This document shows, piece after piece, positions 24,352 to 35,214 of a stretch of DNA of 64,000 bases. A program made the position numbers and the translations under genes. The notes beneath the pieces are model-generated. The model was not told the DNA's origin and ran no database searches. It saw only the letters and a program-made list of their open reading frames with translations. The stretch is from NCBI RefSeq assembly GCF_000090795.2, contig NW_003546424.1, forward strand, positions 8,097-72,096. The letters run 5' to 3'. The DNA comes from Amphimedon queenslandica (Eukaryota; Porifera; Demospongiae; Haplosclerida; Niphatidae). Position 1 is the first letter of the stretch, and each line of letters begins with the position of its first letter.

Positions 24352-25858
24352 ATGGCTAAAAAAACCATGGATAATGATGTACTGGCTAAAGAAATGGCGA
24401 GGTAAAGGTATTATTCTTATACTATTACTCATAACATTCCCTCCTGTTCATCAGGTTTGAGCAGGAAGTGCTAGGAGTGGCGGCATCAGCTCCTCCAAGA
24501 CCTGCTGTCCGGCCCAAAGGAGTGACTGTCTCTGCTCCTCCCACTACATCACATCCTCCAAGAACTGCACCAGCTCCACCACCACCACAAGCACCAGCTG
24601 CATTCAGTGAGACGCTACTCTATTTATGCTACATGTACATGTATATGGGGGCTGGTTTAACTTTATAAAATTCTATTTTATTTATTATAATGATGATTTA
24701 TATTTACGTGTGTAGATCCAGCACTTCTAATGGGCCATCAGTCTTCAACTCCAGTCTCATTACTCGGCATACAAGCTGTCGTCAAGAATAGTGAAGACAG
24801 GACAGGTAGTGTCTATAAGTACTATCATACTTTTAGTTTCTTCCCATGTCTTACAATGTACATGTACATATAGGTCAGTCGTCCTCGAAGAAGTCAAAAC
24901 AAAAGCAACCGAAAAAGGATCTGTCAAAACTAAGGATCGGAGGAGGTCAAGTTTGGGAAGATCTCACGCTACACGAGTGGGACCCAAGTCAGTCAATCTC
25001 TTCTTTATTTTTTATTTTTATAACATAATTTTTTAGACGATTATCGCATATTTTGTGGCGATTTGGGCAACGATGTTAGTGACGATACTTTAGCGAAGGC
25101 TTTCATGAAGTACCCGTCCTTCATGAAAGCGAAAGTGATACGAGACAAGTGGTCAAAGAAGACGAAAGGTTTTGGTTTCGTCAGTTTCAAAGACCCACAC
25201 GACTTTATGGAGGCCATGAGAGAAATGAACGGTAAGACGTACATGCAGTTTATATTATGATTTGTATAGTGACATTAAATAATGACTGTGTGATGTACAG
25301 GGTATTTTGACAAAAATTACAAAGAGAGAATTTTCCACTTTTATAATTTATTCTGATAGATATACATGTTCTCATGTGATTTATCAAGATTGAGCTGATT
25401 CAGATTAAATTTGGATTTTTTATGAATTTTTAAAGTTGCTCCAAAATCAAGCCAAAGACCAAAGGCTATAGCCTTGGGTCATGGGCGAAATTTTGTCAAA
25501 ATTGACTAGGAGAGAATTCTTGGTTTTTATAATTTTTTCTGATAGATATACATGTTCTGATGTAGTTTATCAAGTTTGAGCCAATTCTGATCAAATTTGG
25601 ATTTTTTATGAATTTTTCAAGTTGCCCAAAAAGCTATGTGCTTGTCAGCTCAGAAAGCTCATACTGTTTAGCTCATTTAGGAAAACCCTGGTTTGCTTCT
25701 ATCTCTCTTTATAATATTCCACAGGTAAATACATTGGTAGCAGACCAGTTCGATTAAAGAAAAGCCTGTGGAAAGACAGGTCCTTTGTAGAAGTAAAGAA
25801 GAGAGAGAAGGAAGAGAAGAAGAAGAATGCAGCAATGAAGGCTATGCAGCAGCAATGA
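24352..25858 (+). CDS. RBM42: RNA-binding protein 42 (single C-terminal RRM)
   Basis: Complete six-exon gene: 24352-24401, 24455-24606, 24716-24805, 24874-24987, 25037-25231, 25725-25858. The N-terminus is Pro/Ala-rich. A conserved linker GGGQVWEDLTLHEWDPNDYR leads into the RRM with RNP2 IFCGDLG and RNP1 KGFGFVSF, then EMNGKYIGSRPVRLKKS and a Lys/Glu-rich tail. Linker, RRM and tail order match RBM42, a protein tied to splicing and stress granules with hnRNP K. The protein (about 245 residues) is shorter than the vertebrate one, mainly in the proline-rich half. Intron 5 carries the dispersed 186-bp repeat. Divergent from the uncharacterised gene at 24259 with only 92 bp between starts. Confidence 0.93.
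25295..25635. repeat. Dispersed 186-bp repeat, variant palindrome
   Basis: About 1.8 units in RBM42 intron 5, reversed relative to the ALDH6A1 array. The centre here is CCAAAGGCTATAGCCTTGGG (25459-25478): different from the common palindrome yet still almost perfectly self-complementary. Confidence 0.9.
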
Positions 25859-25999
25859 AGGGGCTCCCTCTTAACTGTATTTTTAGATATTTATTATTGT
25901 ACACCTTAAATTATATGTAATGTTGATCATTCATGTTTCAAAATTTAAATTAATATAGGGCGTGGCTAAGTTAATTAAAAAGGTGTGTAATGTTACAAG

Positions 26000-26917
26000 A
26001 TGGCGGATAAGAGACAGGAAAGGTTGAAGATGGCCAGATCTCAGGCTGTCATGGCAGGAATGACTAGTTTCGTGATAAAAGAGACTATTCTGGCCCCTTT
26101 GACTCGTATAAAGCTCTTGCTCCAATGTCAGGGAGAGATGAGAAAGACTGGTCGCCTTGCAGTCCCTTATAAAGGAGTTTTTGATTGTGCTAGAACCATT
26201 TACAGAACAGAAGGGATCCTCTCTTTCTGGAAAGGCAACTCTGCTGGTTGCTTAATGTTCTTATCTTATCCTCTGACAATAGCTTTTAAAGAACAATTGC
26301 CCAAAATGAATTTCCTCAAAGTATACCACTCCGACTCTTACAAAGTCAAATTATCCAAGAACATAGCCTCTGGATTCTTATCGGGTGCAGCTAGCCTAGT
26401 ACTCCTTTACAATATCTCTTACGCTCGTGTGCGTCTAGCTAATGATGTCCTTGCAACAGGAAAAGAGATGTCCCCACGTCAATTTAGTGGTTTGATTGAT
26501 GTCTATCGCAAAACACTTCGGACTGATGGTATCATTGGTCTTCATCGTGGTTTTATGGTCTCGTGCCTTGGGATCATAGTATACCGTGGGACTTATTTTG
26601 GACTTTTTGATACGCTTAGACCAGTTGTCATTGGTAATGGCAAAACTGCTTCTCCTTTGTCACTTTTCCTTCTTGGTTATGGCGTTACACTAACAGCTGG
26701 GGTCATCTCATACCCACTGGATACAATAAGATCAAGAATGATCATGACTTCGTGTGAGCCTGTTCAATATAAAGGCTGGATTGACTGTGGGGTCCAGATA
26801 CTAAAGAATGAAGGAGTCACTGCTCTATATGGAGGCGTTTCTATTAATATATTCCGTGGGATTTTTGGAGCAGCTCTGCTTGTACTTTACGATAGACTCA
26901 AACATTCTTTTATGTGA
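26000..26917 (+). CDS. Divergent ADP/ATP-carrier-like protein (SLC25 family)
   Basis: Intronless, 305 residues, three SLC25 repeats, closely related to the canonical carrier 284 bp downstream (tandem duplicates). Overall frame is intact, so it is probably an expressed gene. Carrier-defining residues have changed. The first Px[DE]xx[KR] motif is PLTRIK (acidic residue gone), the second is NISYARVR (aspartate gone), and only the third, YPLDTIR, is standard. The RRRMMM signature reads RSRMIM. The positions equivalent to bovine K22 and R79, which bind nucleotide phosphates, are E and M by my alignment. R279 and the GI..Y pocket (GIIVYR) remain. It likely sits in the mitochondrial inner membrane but may not exchange ADP/ATP. 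Confidence 0.9.
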   Translation: MADKRQERLKMARSQAVMAGMTSFVIKETILAPLTRIKLLLQCQGEMRKTGRLAVPYKGVFDCARTIYRTEGILSFWKGNSAGCLMFLSYPLTIAFKEQLPKMNFLKVYHSDSYKVKLSKNIASGFLSGAASLVLLYNISYARVRLANDVLATGKEMSPRQFSGLIDVYRKTLRTDGIIGLHRGFMVSCLGIIVYRGTYFGLFDTLRPVVIGNGKTASPLSLFLLGYGVTLTAGVISYPLDTIRSRMIMTSCEPVQYKGWIDCGVQILKNEGVTALYGGVSINIFRGIFGAALLVLYDRLKHSFM

Positions 26918-27200
26918 TGCATACATAGATATTTTTCATTTTTATTATCATCACTGAGCATTCAATTGATGTGTGAATCAGATGTGTCATTGGATAGTAC
27001 AAGGAGCTATTTTATTACCTCATTATTATTCATTGGCTTGTGGTGTGGAAACGTCACGTTGTCATAGCGACCACATTATTGTGTGACCTTTTTTATCTGT
27101 GAAGCTAAGAGAGAAGGGTTGGCCTTTTGACATCATCTCCTCGTGCGGTTTTGTCTTCCTCCTTCATTTTGAAAAGAGACAGACCTTCTAAAAGATAGCT

Positions 27201-28112
27201 ATGAGCGGAAAAGCCGATCTAGGATTTGCCGAGAACTTTGCTCTCAGTGGGGTTGCCGCTGTCATCTCAAAAACTGCCGCAGCACCAATCGAACGTGTGA
27301 AGCTCCTCGTTCAAAACCAAGATGAGATGCTTAAGAGTGGCCGTCTCACCGAACCGTACAAGGGAGTCATTGACTGCACTAGTCGTGTCTTGAGGACTGA
27401 GGGAATCCTCCCATTCTGGAGGGGCAACTTGGCAAATTGTATTCGTTACTTCCCAACCCAGGCACTCAACTTTGCCTTCAAGGACAAAGTGAAGGCTGCC
27501 TTTAAAATGAAAAAGACCGACTCCTACTCCGTCAAGTTCACCAAGAACATTGCCTCTGGTGGTGCAGCAGGTGCCATGTCCCTGTTCTTTGTCTATTCTC
27601 TTGATTACGCTCGTACCCGTCTGGCCAACGACACCAAAGCCGCTGGCAAGGGAGGTGCCCCACGCCAATTCAACGGGCTCGTTGACGTTTATCGTAAGAC
27701 CCTGAAGAGCGATGGAGTCGTTGGGCTGTATCGTGGCTTTGTCATTTCCTGCGTTGGCATCATTGTCTATCGTGGCTGCTACTTTGGTTTCTACGACACC
27801 TTGAAACCGATCCTGCTAAGCGAGAATGCTTCTGTCATACTCTCCTTCATGCTTGGTTATGCTGTGACTGTCACGTCCGGTCTCATTTCTTACCCAATTG
27901 ATACAATCCGACGTAGAATGATGATGACTTCCGGCGAGGCTGTCAAGTACAAGGGATCTCTTGATTGTGCCGTCCAGATCTTGAAGAGTGAGGGTGCCAT
28001 GTCTTTCATGAAAGGTGCTGGCGCTAATATCCTCCGTGGTGTTGCAGGAGCAGGTGTTTTGGCCGGCTTTGACAAGTTCAAAGAGCTCTACGTTGCATGG
28101 CGTATCGGGTAG
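27201..28112 (+). CDS. Mitochondrial ADP/ATP translocase
   Basis: Intronless, 303 residues. Three SLC25 repeats with the full RRRMMM signature (TIRRRMMM), PIERVK in repeat 1, SLDYARTR in repeat 2 and YPIDTIR in repeat 3. The nucleotide-contact residues are in place (K in [13 protein letters not shown] in NCIRYFP, GIIVYR). It exchanges matrix ATP for cytosolic ADP across the inner membrane (SLC25A4/5/6 group). Codon use is noticeably more C/G-ending than in its divergent upstream paralogue, as expected for a highly expressed gene. The 5' flank is 283 bp after the paralogue's stop and contains its own likely promoter. Confidence 0.97.
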   Translation: MSGKADLGFAENFALSGVAAVISKTAAAPIERVKLLVQNQDEMLKSGRLTEPYKGVIDCTSRVLRTEGILPFWRGNLANCIRYFPTQALNFAFKDKVKAAFKMKKTDSYSVKFTKNIASGGAAGAMSLFFVYSLDYARTRLANDTKAAGKGGAPRQFNGLVDVYRKTLKSDGVVGLYRGFVISCVGIIVYRGCYFGFYDTLKPILLSENASVILSFMLGYAVTVTSGLISYPIDTIRRRMMMTSGEAVKYKGSLDCAVQILKSEGAMSFMKGAGANILRGVAGAGVLAGFDKFKELYVAWRIG

Positions 28113-28468
28113 ATTGAGAATATGACTCGTTTAGGATTTAAAATATTTAGTTTGTAATGAAACACAGCGATAATTATTATTCTTGATGCCTTCTTTAGTT
28201 TGACTTTATTTAGCCACTTAATTTATTGATATGTTATTATTTGTAACATTAATTATTTATCTTGTAATAATAATTATACTAAAAAAGACAAATGGGAATG
28301 GGACTTTATGGTGGAAGTCTGAATAATGGAATAAAGATGAGGTGCCATTTTATCACCATCATCATGTCATGTGAAAATGAAATTAATGGGCATGCATGAA
28401 TCAATCTAACCACACCCACTTCTCATGGGCGTGGCTCGTATCATTTATGTTCACAAGCAAACTCTGCA
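28113..28468. other. Intergenic spacer after the ADP/ATP translocase
   Basis: AT-rich 3' UTR region with AATAATAATT stretches, then unique sequence up to the receptor start. No gene or clear element seen. Confidence 0.6.
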
Positions 28469-30660
28469 ATGGTGAACTTTCCTTGTCCTTTGTTCCCCAA
28501 TAATACTGGATACGAGGTAGGTGTATTATAAACTGGAGGTCCCATAGGACTACTTGTATATTAACTGTAACTTTAGCTCTCTGTGGTTGACATCAGAGTA
28601 TCTGTATCTTGTTTCTCTTTACTTGGAAGGTGAGTTCATTATACATTAATTCTGCATGCATTTATGTGCTTTATTCCGTGCTCAAACAATGCCTCTACTT
28701 TCCTTAGCATTTTCGTGATTGGGCTGATATGGCTCTTCAAGAAATACAAGTTCTTCACACAGGTATCTTTTATGACAATAATACGTTAAGTATGATCAAT
28801 TCCTTCAGAGATTGATCCTCTATCTTAGTATTGCTTCTCTCATCTCCTCCATTGCATACATTTTGGTAAGCTAATGTTAATATAGCCCACACACACACAA
28901 GTAGATTGTTTACATTTCTCTCTTTCAAACAACAGGGCAGATTCGATTATGGTAGTGATAACAAGCAACATTTATGTATATTTACTGGTTTCCTTCTTCT
29001 CTACTCCGGTATGTGGTTGAGATATGTTTTAAAAACTCTTTCATTACCAAGACTTTGAACAGATTGGTCAGTATTGCTCTCGACTATTGGAGTTACTGCA
29101 AACCTCTTCTTTAAAGTGACTTGTGAAAGGCTGTCAAATAAATATGAATTGTAAGCTACCTACAATGAATTTGCATTATTTGCTTTTTTCATCTTTTTTT
29201 CCATGATACTCTACCGTAGCATTTATGTCATGCTGTCATTCGGAGTACCTGTATTGTTTATATGGATCCCTTTCACTTTTGATGCGTATGGTCCTTCTGG
29301 TGCCTGGTGGTAAGTATTATATTAAATAAAGGCACCTAATAGATGATAGATAACAGATTGAAATTAAAACAAAATTTTATCGTCTTATAATTATTATTTG
29401 ATATTATTGAAATGGTAATGTTTTTTTAAAAATCTTTAGTTGGATAAGGAACAAGAACGTCACTGATTGTACTCCCTTCATAAAGGGGAAGATAATACAG
29501 CTGCTGGTGTAAGGGAACCAGATTAAACTGTTATACTAATTATCCATTTTGTCTCTCATAGCTGGTACATTCCACTCTATGCACTAATACTCTTCCTCTT
29601 CATTGTGTATGTATACATTGCTGCCAGAGTCAGCTACAGGGTATGTGTAATGGACATGTACTGTATGGGTATCTAATGGACATATATGTACATACACTGT
29701 ATGGGTATGTAATGGACATATATGTACATGCACTACATGTTAACACAATCACACATCCCTCATTGCTTTTAAAGGTTAGAACATGGCAAGGGCTCTATGA
29801 CCCACAGGTGCAAAGGCAAAGGGTAAGTCTAACAATGGATTGAGTAGTAGTAGTATTATAGGCTCCTTTTGTTCTATTGTTAGATATTGATGAGAGAAGA
29901 GATCAAGCCACTAATGTGGTATCCTCTCATTTATTTCTTAGTCCAGTTGTTTCCATTCATCAATAGGTACACATCACATTTCATTCACATGCAGTAATTA
30001 CAGCATTTGCAAAAAAATAGAAACTCTTGGCCATACTGTAGGCTATTTTCTCAAAAAAAATGTCTCCAAAAACACTACCAATTTTACTTCAAAATTCTTT
30101 TTTTACTGTTATAATAGGATAGTGTACAATGTTACTGATAATGCTTACATTGGCCTCTTTGTCCTCCATGTGTTAACTTCACCCCTGACTGGTAAGCAAT
30201 GATAATCAGCACTCATTCATTCAATGTTATACACAATGGTTACAATGTGTTCCTCCTTTTAAAATCGTGTTATGATTTGCAGGTGTACTCATAGCCTTTG
30301 CTTATGCACTGGATAAGGAAACTTTAAAAAGACTAAACTGGAACTCGATAAAAGTGAGTCTCCTATAAACTACTCCATGTAATATTTTTAATATTAATAG
30401 TAATATTTTTAATATTGATAGTAATATTTTTAATATTAATAGTAATATTTTTAATATTGATAGTAATATTTTTATGAATAAGTACTGCCTCTTAATAGGC
30501 TAGTTTGAGATTCAGGAGTACCTCAAAAATTGTGACAGCGTATTCGGCTGAGGAAACATTTGAAGAGGAGTTAGAGGCAACCCCAAGAAGCACTTACTTC
30601 AGTGAAAGCAGCGAAGGAGAAGATGAGAATAAGAGACTCGTATCAACTCGAATCGATTAA
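28469..30660 (+). CDS. Seven-transmembrane receptor, cAMP-receptor/GPR157-like
   Basis: Complete gene of about 13 short exons, ATG 28469, stop 30658-30660. Helix-coding exons include LSVVDIRVSVSCFSLLG, IFVIGLIWLF, LILYLSIASLISSIAYIL, HLCIFTGFLLLYSDW, YVMLSFGVPVLFIWIPFTFD, WYIPLYALILFLFIVYVYIA, LMWYPLIYFLVQLFPFINR and AYIGLFVLHVLTSPLTG. The GAWCWI motif before helix 5, the overall spacing, and the FINRI..V.D after helix 6 resemble the Dictyostelium cAMP-receptor (class E-like) and GPR157 groups. The C-terminal tail is Ser/Glu-rich (YFSESSEGEDENK), fitting phosphorylation and desensitisation. Ligand unknown. An intron near 30379-30472 holds a 21-bp minisatellite. Confidence 0.78.
29645..29738. 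repeat. Two-copy tandem repeat, about 48 bp
   Basis: GTAATGGACATATATGTACAT and CTGTATGGGTAT blocks recur in order, inside a receptor intron. Confidence 0.6.
30379..30472. repeat. 21-bp minisatellite with alternating variants
   Basis: Four-plus units of TAATATTTTTAATATT(A/G)ATAG. The A and G variants alternate, so the real unit is a 42-bp dimer. In an intron of the receptor gene. Confidence 0.85.
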
Positions 30661-30969
30661 TGGACACCAGACTTACTTTATTCATTTTATCACTCATGAT
30701 CTGTATCTTTTAGTAAATACCTGAGTTTTAACAAATCTAAATTGATCGTAAACACACAATTATTTTGGAGTTAATTTTTACTTTTTTTTTCAAATAGCAA
30801 AACCGGCATTAATTAATGTACTACAAACTTATTTCAATGCTAAGTATTTTTTGGAAAAAAAACATGAGAAAGCATGAATGCTTTTTTATTAATAACTAAA
30901 TCAACACGACCTTTACCAATGATTTATGATACACCATGCAATCACTAGTTCCAAGTCCTCCTTTATGCT

Positions 30970-33900
30970 TTATAGTATATTCTCAGCATCCTCCCCCATC
31001 ATATCAACGCCATTGACGTTATCTTCTTCAAGGCTAGTCTGCTGCTGTCTCCACATGTTAGAATAGACTCCGCCCAAAGACAGCAAGTCCTCGTGAGTCC
31101 CTCTCTCGCAGACCTCCCCCTCACTGAGGACTAATATCTGATTAGCGTGAATGATGGTAGACAGCCGGTGAGCGACTATAATGGTGGTCCTACCCTGACA
31201 GACCCTCATAAGTGAATTCTGGATATTTCTTTCCGTTTGGGTATCAAGAGCTGAAGTGGCTTCGTCCAGTAGGATTATCATCGGGTTTTTGAGTATTGTA
31301 CGAGCAATGGCTACCCTCTGTTTCTCTCCTCCGCTAAGTTTTAATCCTCTCTCGCCGACCGTAGTATTGTACTGCTGTGGAAAAGACTTGATTCGTTCGT
31401 CCATGTCAGCATAATGTGCTGCTTCTTCTACTTCTCTGTCGTTGGCGTCTATCCTTCCGTAGCGAATGTTGTATCTGATGTTATCGTTGAAGAGAACCGT
31501 GTCTTGTGGGACCACGCCCAGTTTCTGACGCAGCGAGGCTTGTCTCACGTGACGAATGTCTTGTCCGTCAATTAGAATCTGACCATCCTATAAAGACTTA
31601 TAATAATAGTACTGCACTACGTGTACATGTAATATTTCATCAAAAATACCATCTCAATCTTTATAATAATAAAAATATATATGCATATTTCTATACTAAT
31701 TATCGACTTTGAGTTGATTTTAATTTTTTTTACAAATTTTAAAGTTGCTCAAAAATCGGGCCAAAATCCCTGCACTATAGTACAAGGGTCTCAGGCCAAA
31801 TTTCACCAAAATTAAAAATGTGAGAATTTTCAATTTTTATAATAGTTTTTGATGCACATATATGTACTTATGCTGCATAGAAAGTTTGAGCTGATTTTGA
31901 TCAAGATTAGATTATTTAAGAATTTTCAAAATTACTCTAAAATCGAGCCAAAGTCCCTGTACTATAGTACAGGGATGCGGGCCAAATTTCAGCAAAAATC
32001 GCTTGGTGAGAATTTTTAACTTTTATAATTTTTTCTGATGCATATACATGTACTTATGTTGCATAAAAAGTTTGAATTGATTCCGACCAAATTTGAAGTT
32101 TTTATGAATTTTTAAAGTTGCTCAAAAACCGGGCCAAAGTCCCTGTACTATAGTACAGGGTCACGGGCCAAATTTTGCCAAAAATCACTTGGTGAGAATT
32201 CTCAACTTTTATAATTTTTTCTGATGCATATACACGTACTTATGTTGCGTAGAAAGTTTGAACAAATTTTGATCAAATTTGAATTTTTTATGAATTTTTA
32301 AAGTTGCCCAAGAATTTGGTTAATAATCACATGAAGTGCTCACTTGGATGTCATAGAATCTGAACAGGAGTCTTATAATGGTCGATTTTCCAGCTCCAGA
32401 GGTACCAACAAGTGCCACAGTCTCTCCTGCTCGTACAGTAAAGGAGAGATCCTTTAGTATCGGCTTCTCAGGATTATAGTGAAAATACACTCGACGAAAC
32501 TCAATGCATCCATCAGTGATCTACATGTAAAAAATAAAATAAATAAAAATAAAGTAAAAAAATTAATAAAATAATTTTAAAAAATAAATAAAATAAAAAG
32601 TAAAAATAAAAAATACAAAATAAAAGTGTAAAAAATAAAATAAAATAAATTTTTTAATGTACAAGTATGGATGTTTTTTCTCTCCCTTACATGCAATGGT
32701 GAGGCATTAGGATTGTCAGTAATCTCACATGACACGTCCAGCAGGTCAAACATGTTCTCCATGTCAATGAATGCTTGTTGAATCAAGCGATAGTAAGTAC
32801 CAAAGAAATTGAGTGGAGCATACAGCTGGATTATGTAGGTGGCAAATAATACAAAATCACCAACATTAAGGACACCTTGATATACCCTATAAAATAAATC
32901 AATGTTATTTTCTATTGAAATAAAATTAACTTAATTATAAATGATAATTTTCCTATTATAATGTACACAGTAGACCTACCTATAAGCACATAGCATTGAT
33001 CCCACCAGGAGACCAGCTGTTATGACGATGTTCTGTCCGGAATTAAGCAAATTAAGACTAGCAAGACTCTCCCACTCGGCACTCTGATAATTTAAAATGG
33101 CATCTCTGAAACGATCGCCCTCAAATTCTTCATGACCATAATACTTAACTGTCTCAAAATTGAGGAGTGAATCGACTCCTTTAGCCTTAACTTCATTATC
33201 TCTCTCGTTCATAATCCTCCGATACTTTGTACGCCACTCAGTGATCGATATTGTCAAGAGTAAGTAAGATACCATCGTTGTGAACACAATGAGACCAAAC
33301 CAAGCGTCAAACGCTATTATGAAATAAATCACGGCAATCCCAATATCAACAATGGTTGGTAAAATGTTAAACAGAACATAGCTGAGTAGGTTATTGATGC
33401 TATCTGTGCCTCTATCCATTACTCTAAGCACCTCACCAGTCTTTCGCCCAAGATGCCAACGAAGCGAGAGACTATGTAAATGAGAGAAGAGACGGACCTG
33501 CATGGCCCGACTGGTATACTGCTGCACTTTGATCCACAGGAACGTCCGTAGGTTATTGGCAAAGCCCATACTACCCACGGCACCTCCTTGCAAGAAACGA
33601 AGTAATACGTAGATCAAGATGGACGCCAAAGGGAATGTGATCCCTGAGTTTCCTAATGTCATGCCGAATGCTAGATCAAGTGAGTCCGTTGTATTCACCT
33701 GAGGAGTTAGACCATTCACTATCTTCTTGTAATATATTGGCACGTAGAGATTGATGACTCGGCCAGCTCCGAGGATTAGAAAGCAAATGATGACGACTAG
33801 TTGTAAGAGGTAGTGTCCTTTAGGCCACACGTAAGGGAATATCAGTTTAGTCTTCTTCCAGAGGCTACCAAAAGCAGAACCTTGACTGCTCTTACGTTCG

Positions 33901-34625
33901 AAGCTACCGGATTTGCTGGGATCTTCGGAGCCTTTGGATTCCTTAACTGTTTCTTCCCATTCGTTTTCGGCATCAATCGGTACCTCATTGATTATCAAAC
34001 GATTATTAAGAATCTTCTTAGAACCAACAAGAGGTCTCAGGATGCTAACGATAGTCAACAAGAGAAGGAGGGAAAGTCTAACGCAGAATAAAACGAGATC
34101 AGAAATATCAATTTTATCATCTAATCCCCACCACCACTCACTGCTTGACCAAGATACTATGGAGGCTGATAACCAAATGATGTTTAGCAACCAAAAGAGA
34201 ACCAGAGATAGGCTGTGATGGAGACAGAAATAAGAGCTTAGCCTTTCCCTGTAAATCAATATCAAGGAGAAGAGCCAAGAGACTAGGCTTGTGATACATG
34301 TCACTAGGTTGTAACCGTACAAACGAGACCCATCCTCTAGAAAGATTCTAACTAGGAGTTCTGCTAGAAATGAGGCTGATATTATGAGAGTGGAGATGAT
34401 CTCAAAGAGAAGTGCTTTTGAGTAGAGAAAATGGCGCCGTTTGTTCTTGTTTCCCTTTTTCTTTATCTCTTTTTTATTGGTGCAGAGGATAATGGTAGCC
34501 AAACCAAACACAATGAGTAGACCAGATGTGGCTAAACTACCAGTGATAGTGACAAAGCATCTCGAGAATCCAGCATCTCGCCATACTCTATTGTCTGTGT
34601 CACCTGGCTCACAGAAGGGCAACAT
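30970..34625 (-). CDS. ABC transporter, ABCB6/HMT1 type
   Basis: Complete four-exon gene: 32980-34625, 32691-32886, 32344-32520, 30970-31587. The N-terminus (MLPFCEPG...W..AGFSRCF) matches the opening of ABCB6. An extra N-terminal membrane domain of about five helices precedes the six-helix ABC core, as in ABCB6 and HMT1. The nucleotide-binding domain has Walker [10 protein letters not shown], the signature [14 protein letters not shown], Walker [13 protein letters not shown] and the H-loop [12 protein letters not shown]6 proteins act as homodimers in outer mitochondrial, endolysosomal or plasma membranes and are tied to porphyrin/heme or phytochelatin transport and metal tolerance. Substrate here is not deducible. 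The third intron (31588-32343) is filled by the 186-bp repeat. Confidence 0.93.
31690..32325. repeat. 186-bp satellite array, reverse orientation (about 3.4 units)
   Basis: Palindromes at 31768 (one base longer and imperfect), 31954-31973 and 32141-32160 are spaced 186-187 bp, the same period as the ALDH6A1 array. Unit order is reversed on the + strand. It occupies almost the whole ABCB6 third intron. Confidence 0.93.
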
Positions 34626-35214
34626 GACTTTATCTTCTTCTTGTCTGACGGAGCAGGTGTAACATGAGACGTGGGGGGAAAAGGAAGCTGAGGAAGCAGC
34701 TTACAGCATAGTGATGTATGGTGGTATAATTATTGTCAGAATCTTCCGGGATTTTCAGCCATTGGGTGGAGCTGTCAGGCTCAGCAAGCTAGCTAGCTAT
34801 AGCTGAGCTGATAATTTTTGTGTCAACTCGAGTGGTCATTCAGCATTTGTTAGCAAATACATTTACACCTGGGCTTGTTATTTCATTTCTTGCATTTTTC
34901 TTATCTGAAAGAAATGCAAACACTAGAGCTCCTATTTCTTTGCTATACCTTACATCACTTACAAGTTACAATGGAGTAGGACTAGATCATCTATTACAGA
35001 ACTTACTATAAATCTGTTTGTTTAAGATTTGCATGATAGAAGAATTGTTATAATAATAATAATAATAATATCAATAATCATGATAATAGGAATAGATAAT
35101 CACAGTCATATAGCATAGTATAGTATAAAGATGCAGAATAAAATAAACTCACGATAAAATAATTGAAAAAATAAGAATAAATAGATTGTTCCTACATTTC
35201 ATTTCACATGTACG
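34626..35214. other. Intergenic spacer between ABCB6-like and GRB2-like genes
   Basis: Contains the ABCB6-like promoter side, an AGCT-rich stretch around 34785-34812, and (TAA)n. A 63-codon open frame at 34820 lacks any supporting feature. No gene called. Confidence 0.55.

Noticed and set aside
27056-27070. X-box-like GTTGTCATAGCGAC upstream of the ADP/ATP translocase
   Set aside because: Mismatches in both half-sites, including the invariant AAC, and the gene is not ciliary.
34820-35011. 63-codon open frame between ABCB6-like and GRB2-like genes
   Set aside because: Hydrophobic stretch by chance in AT-rich DNA; no signals.
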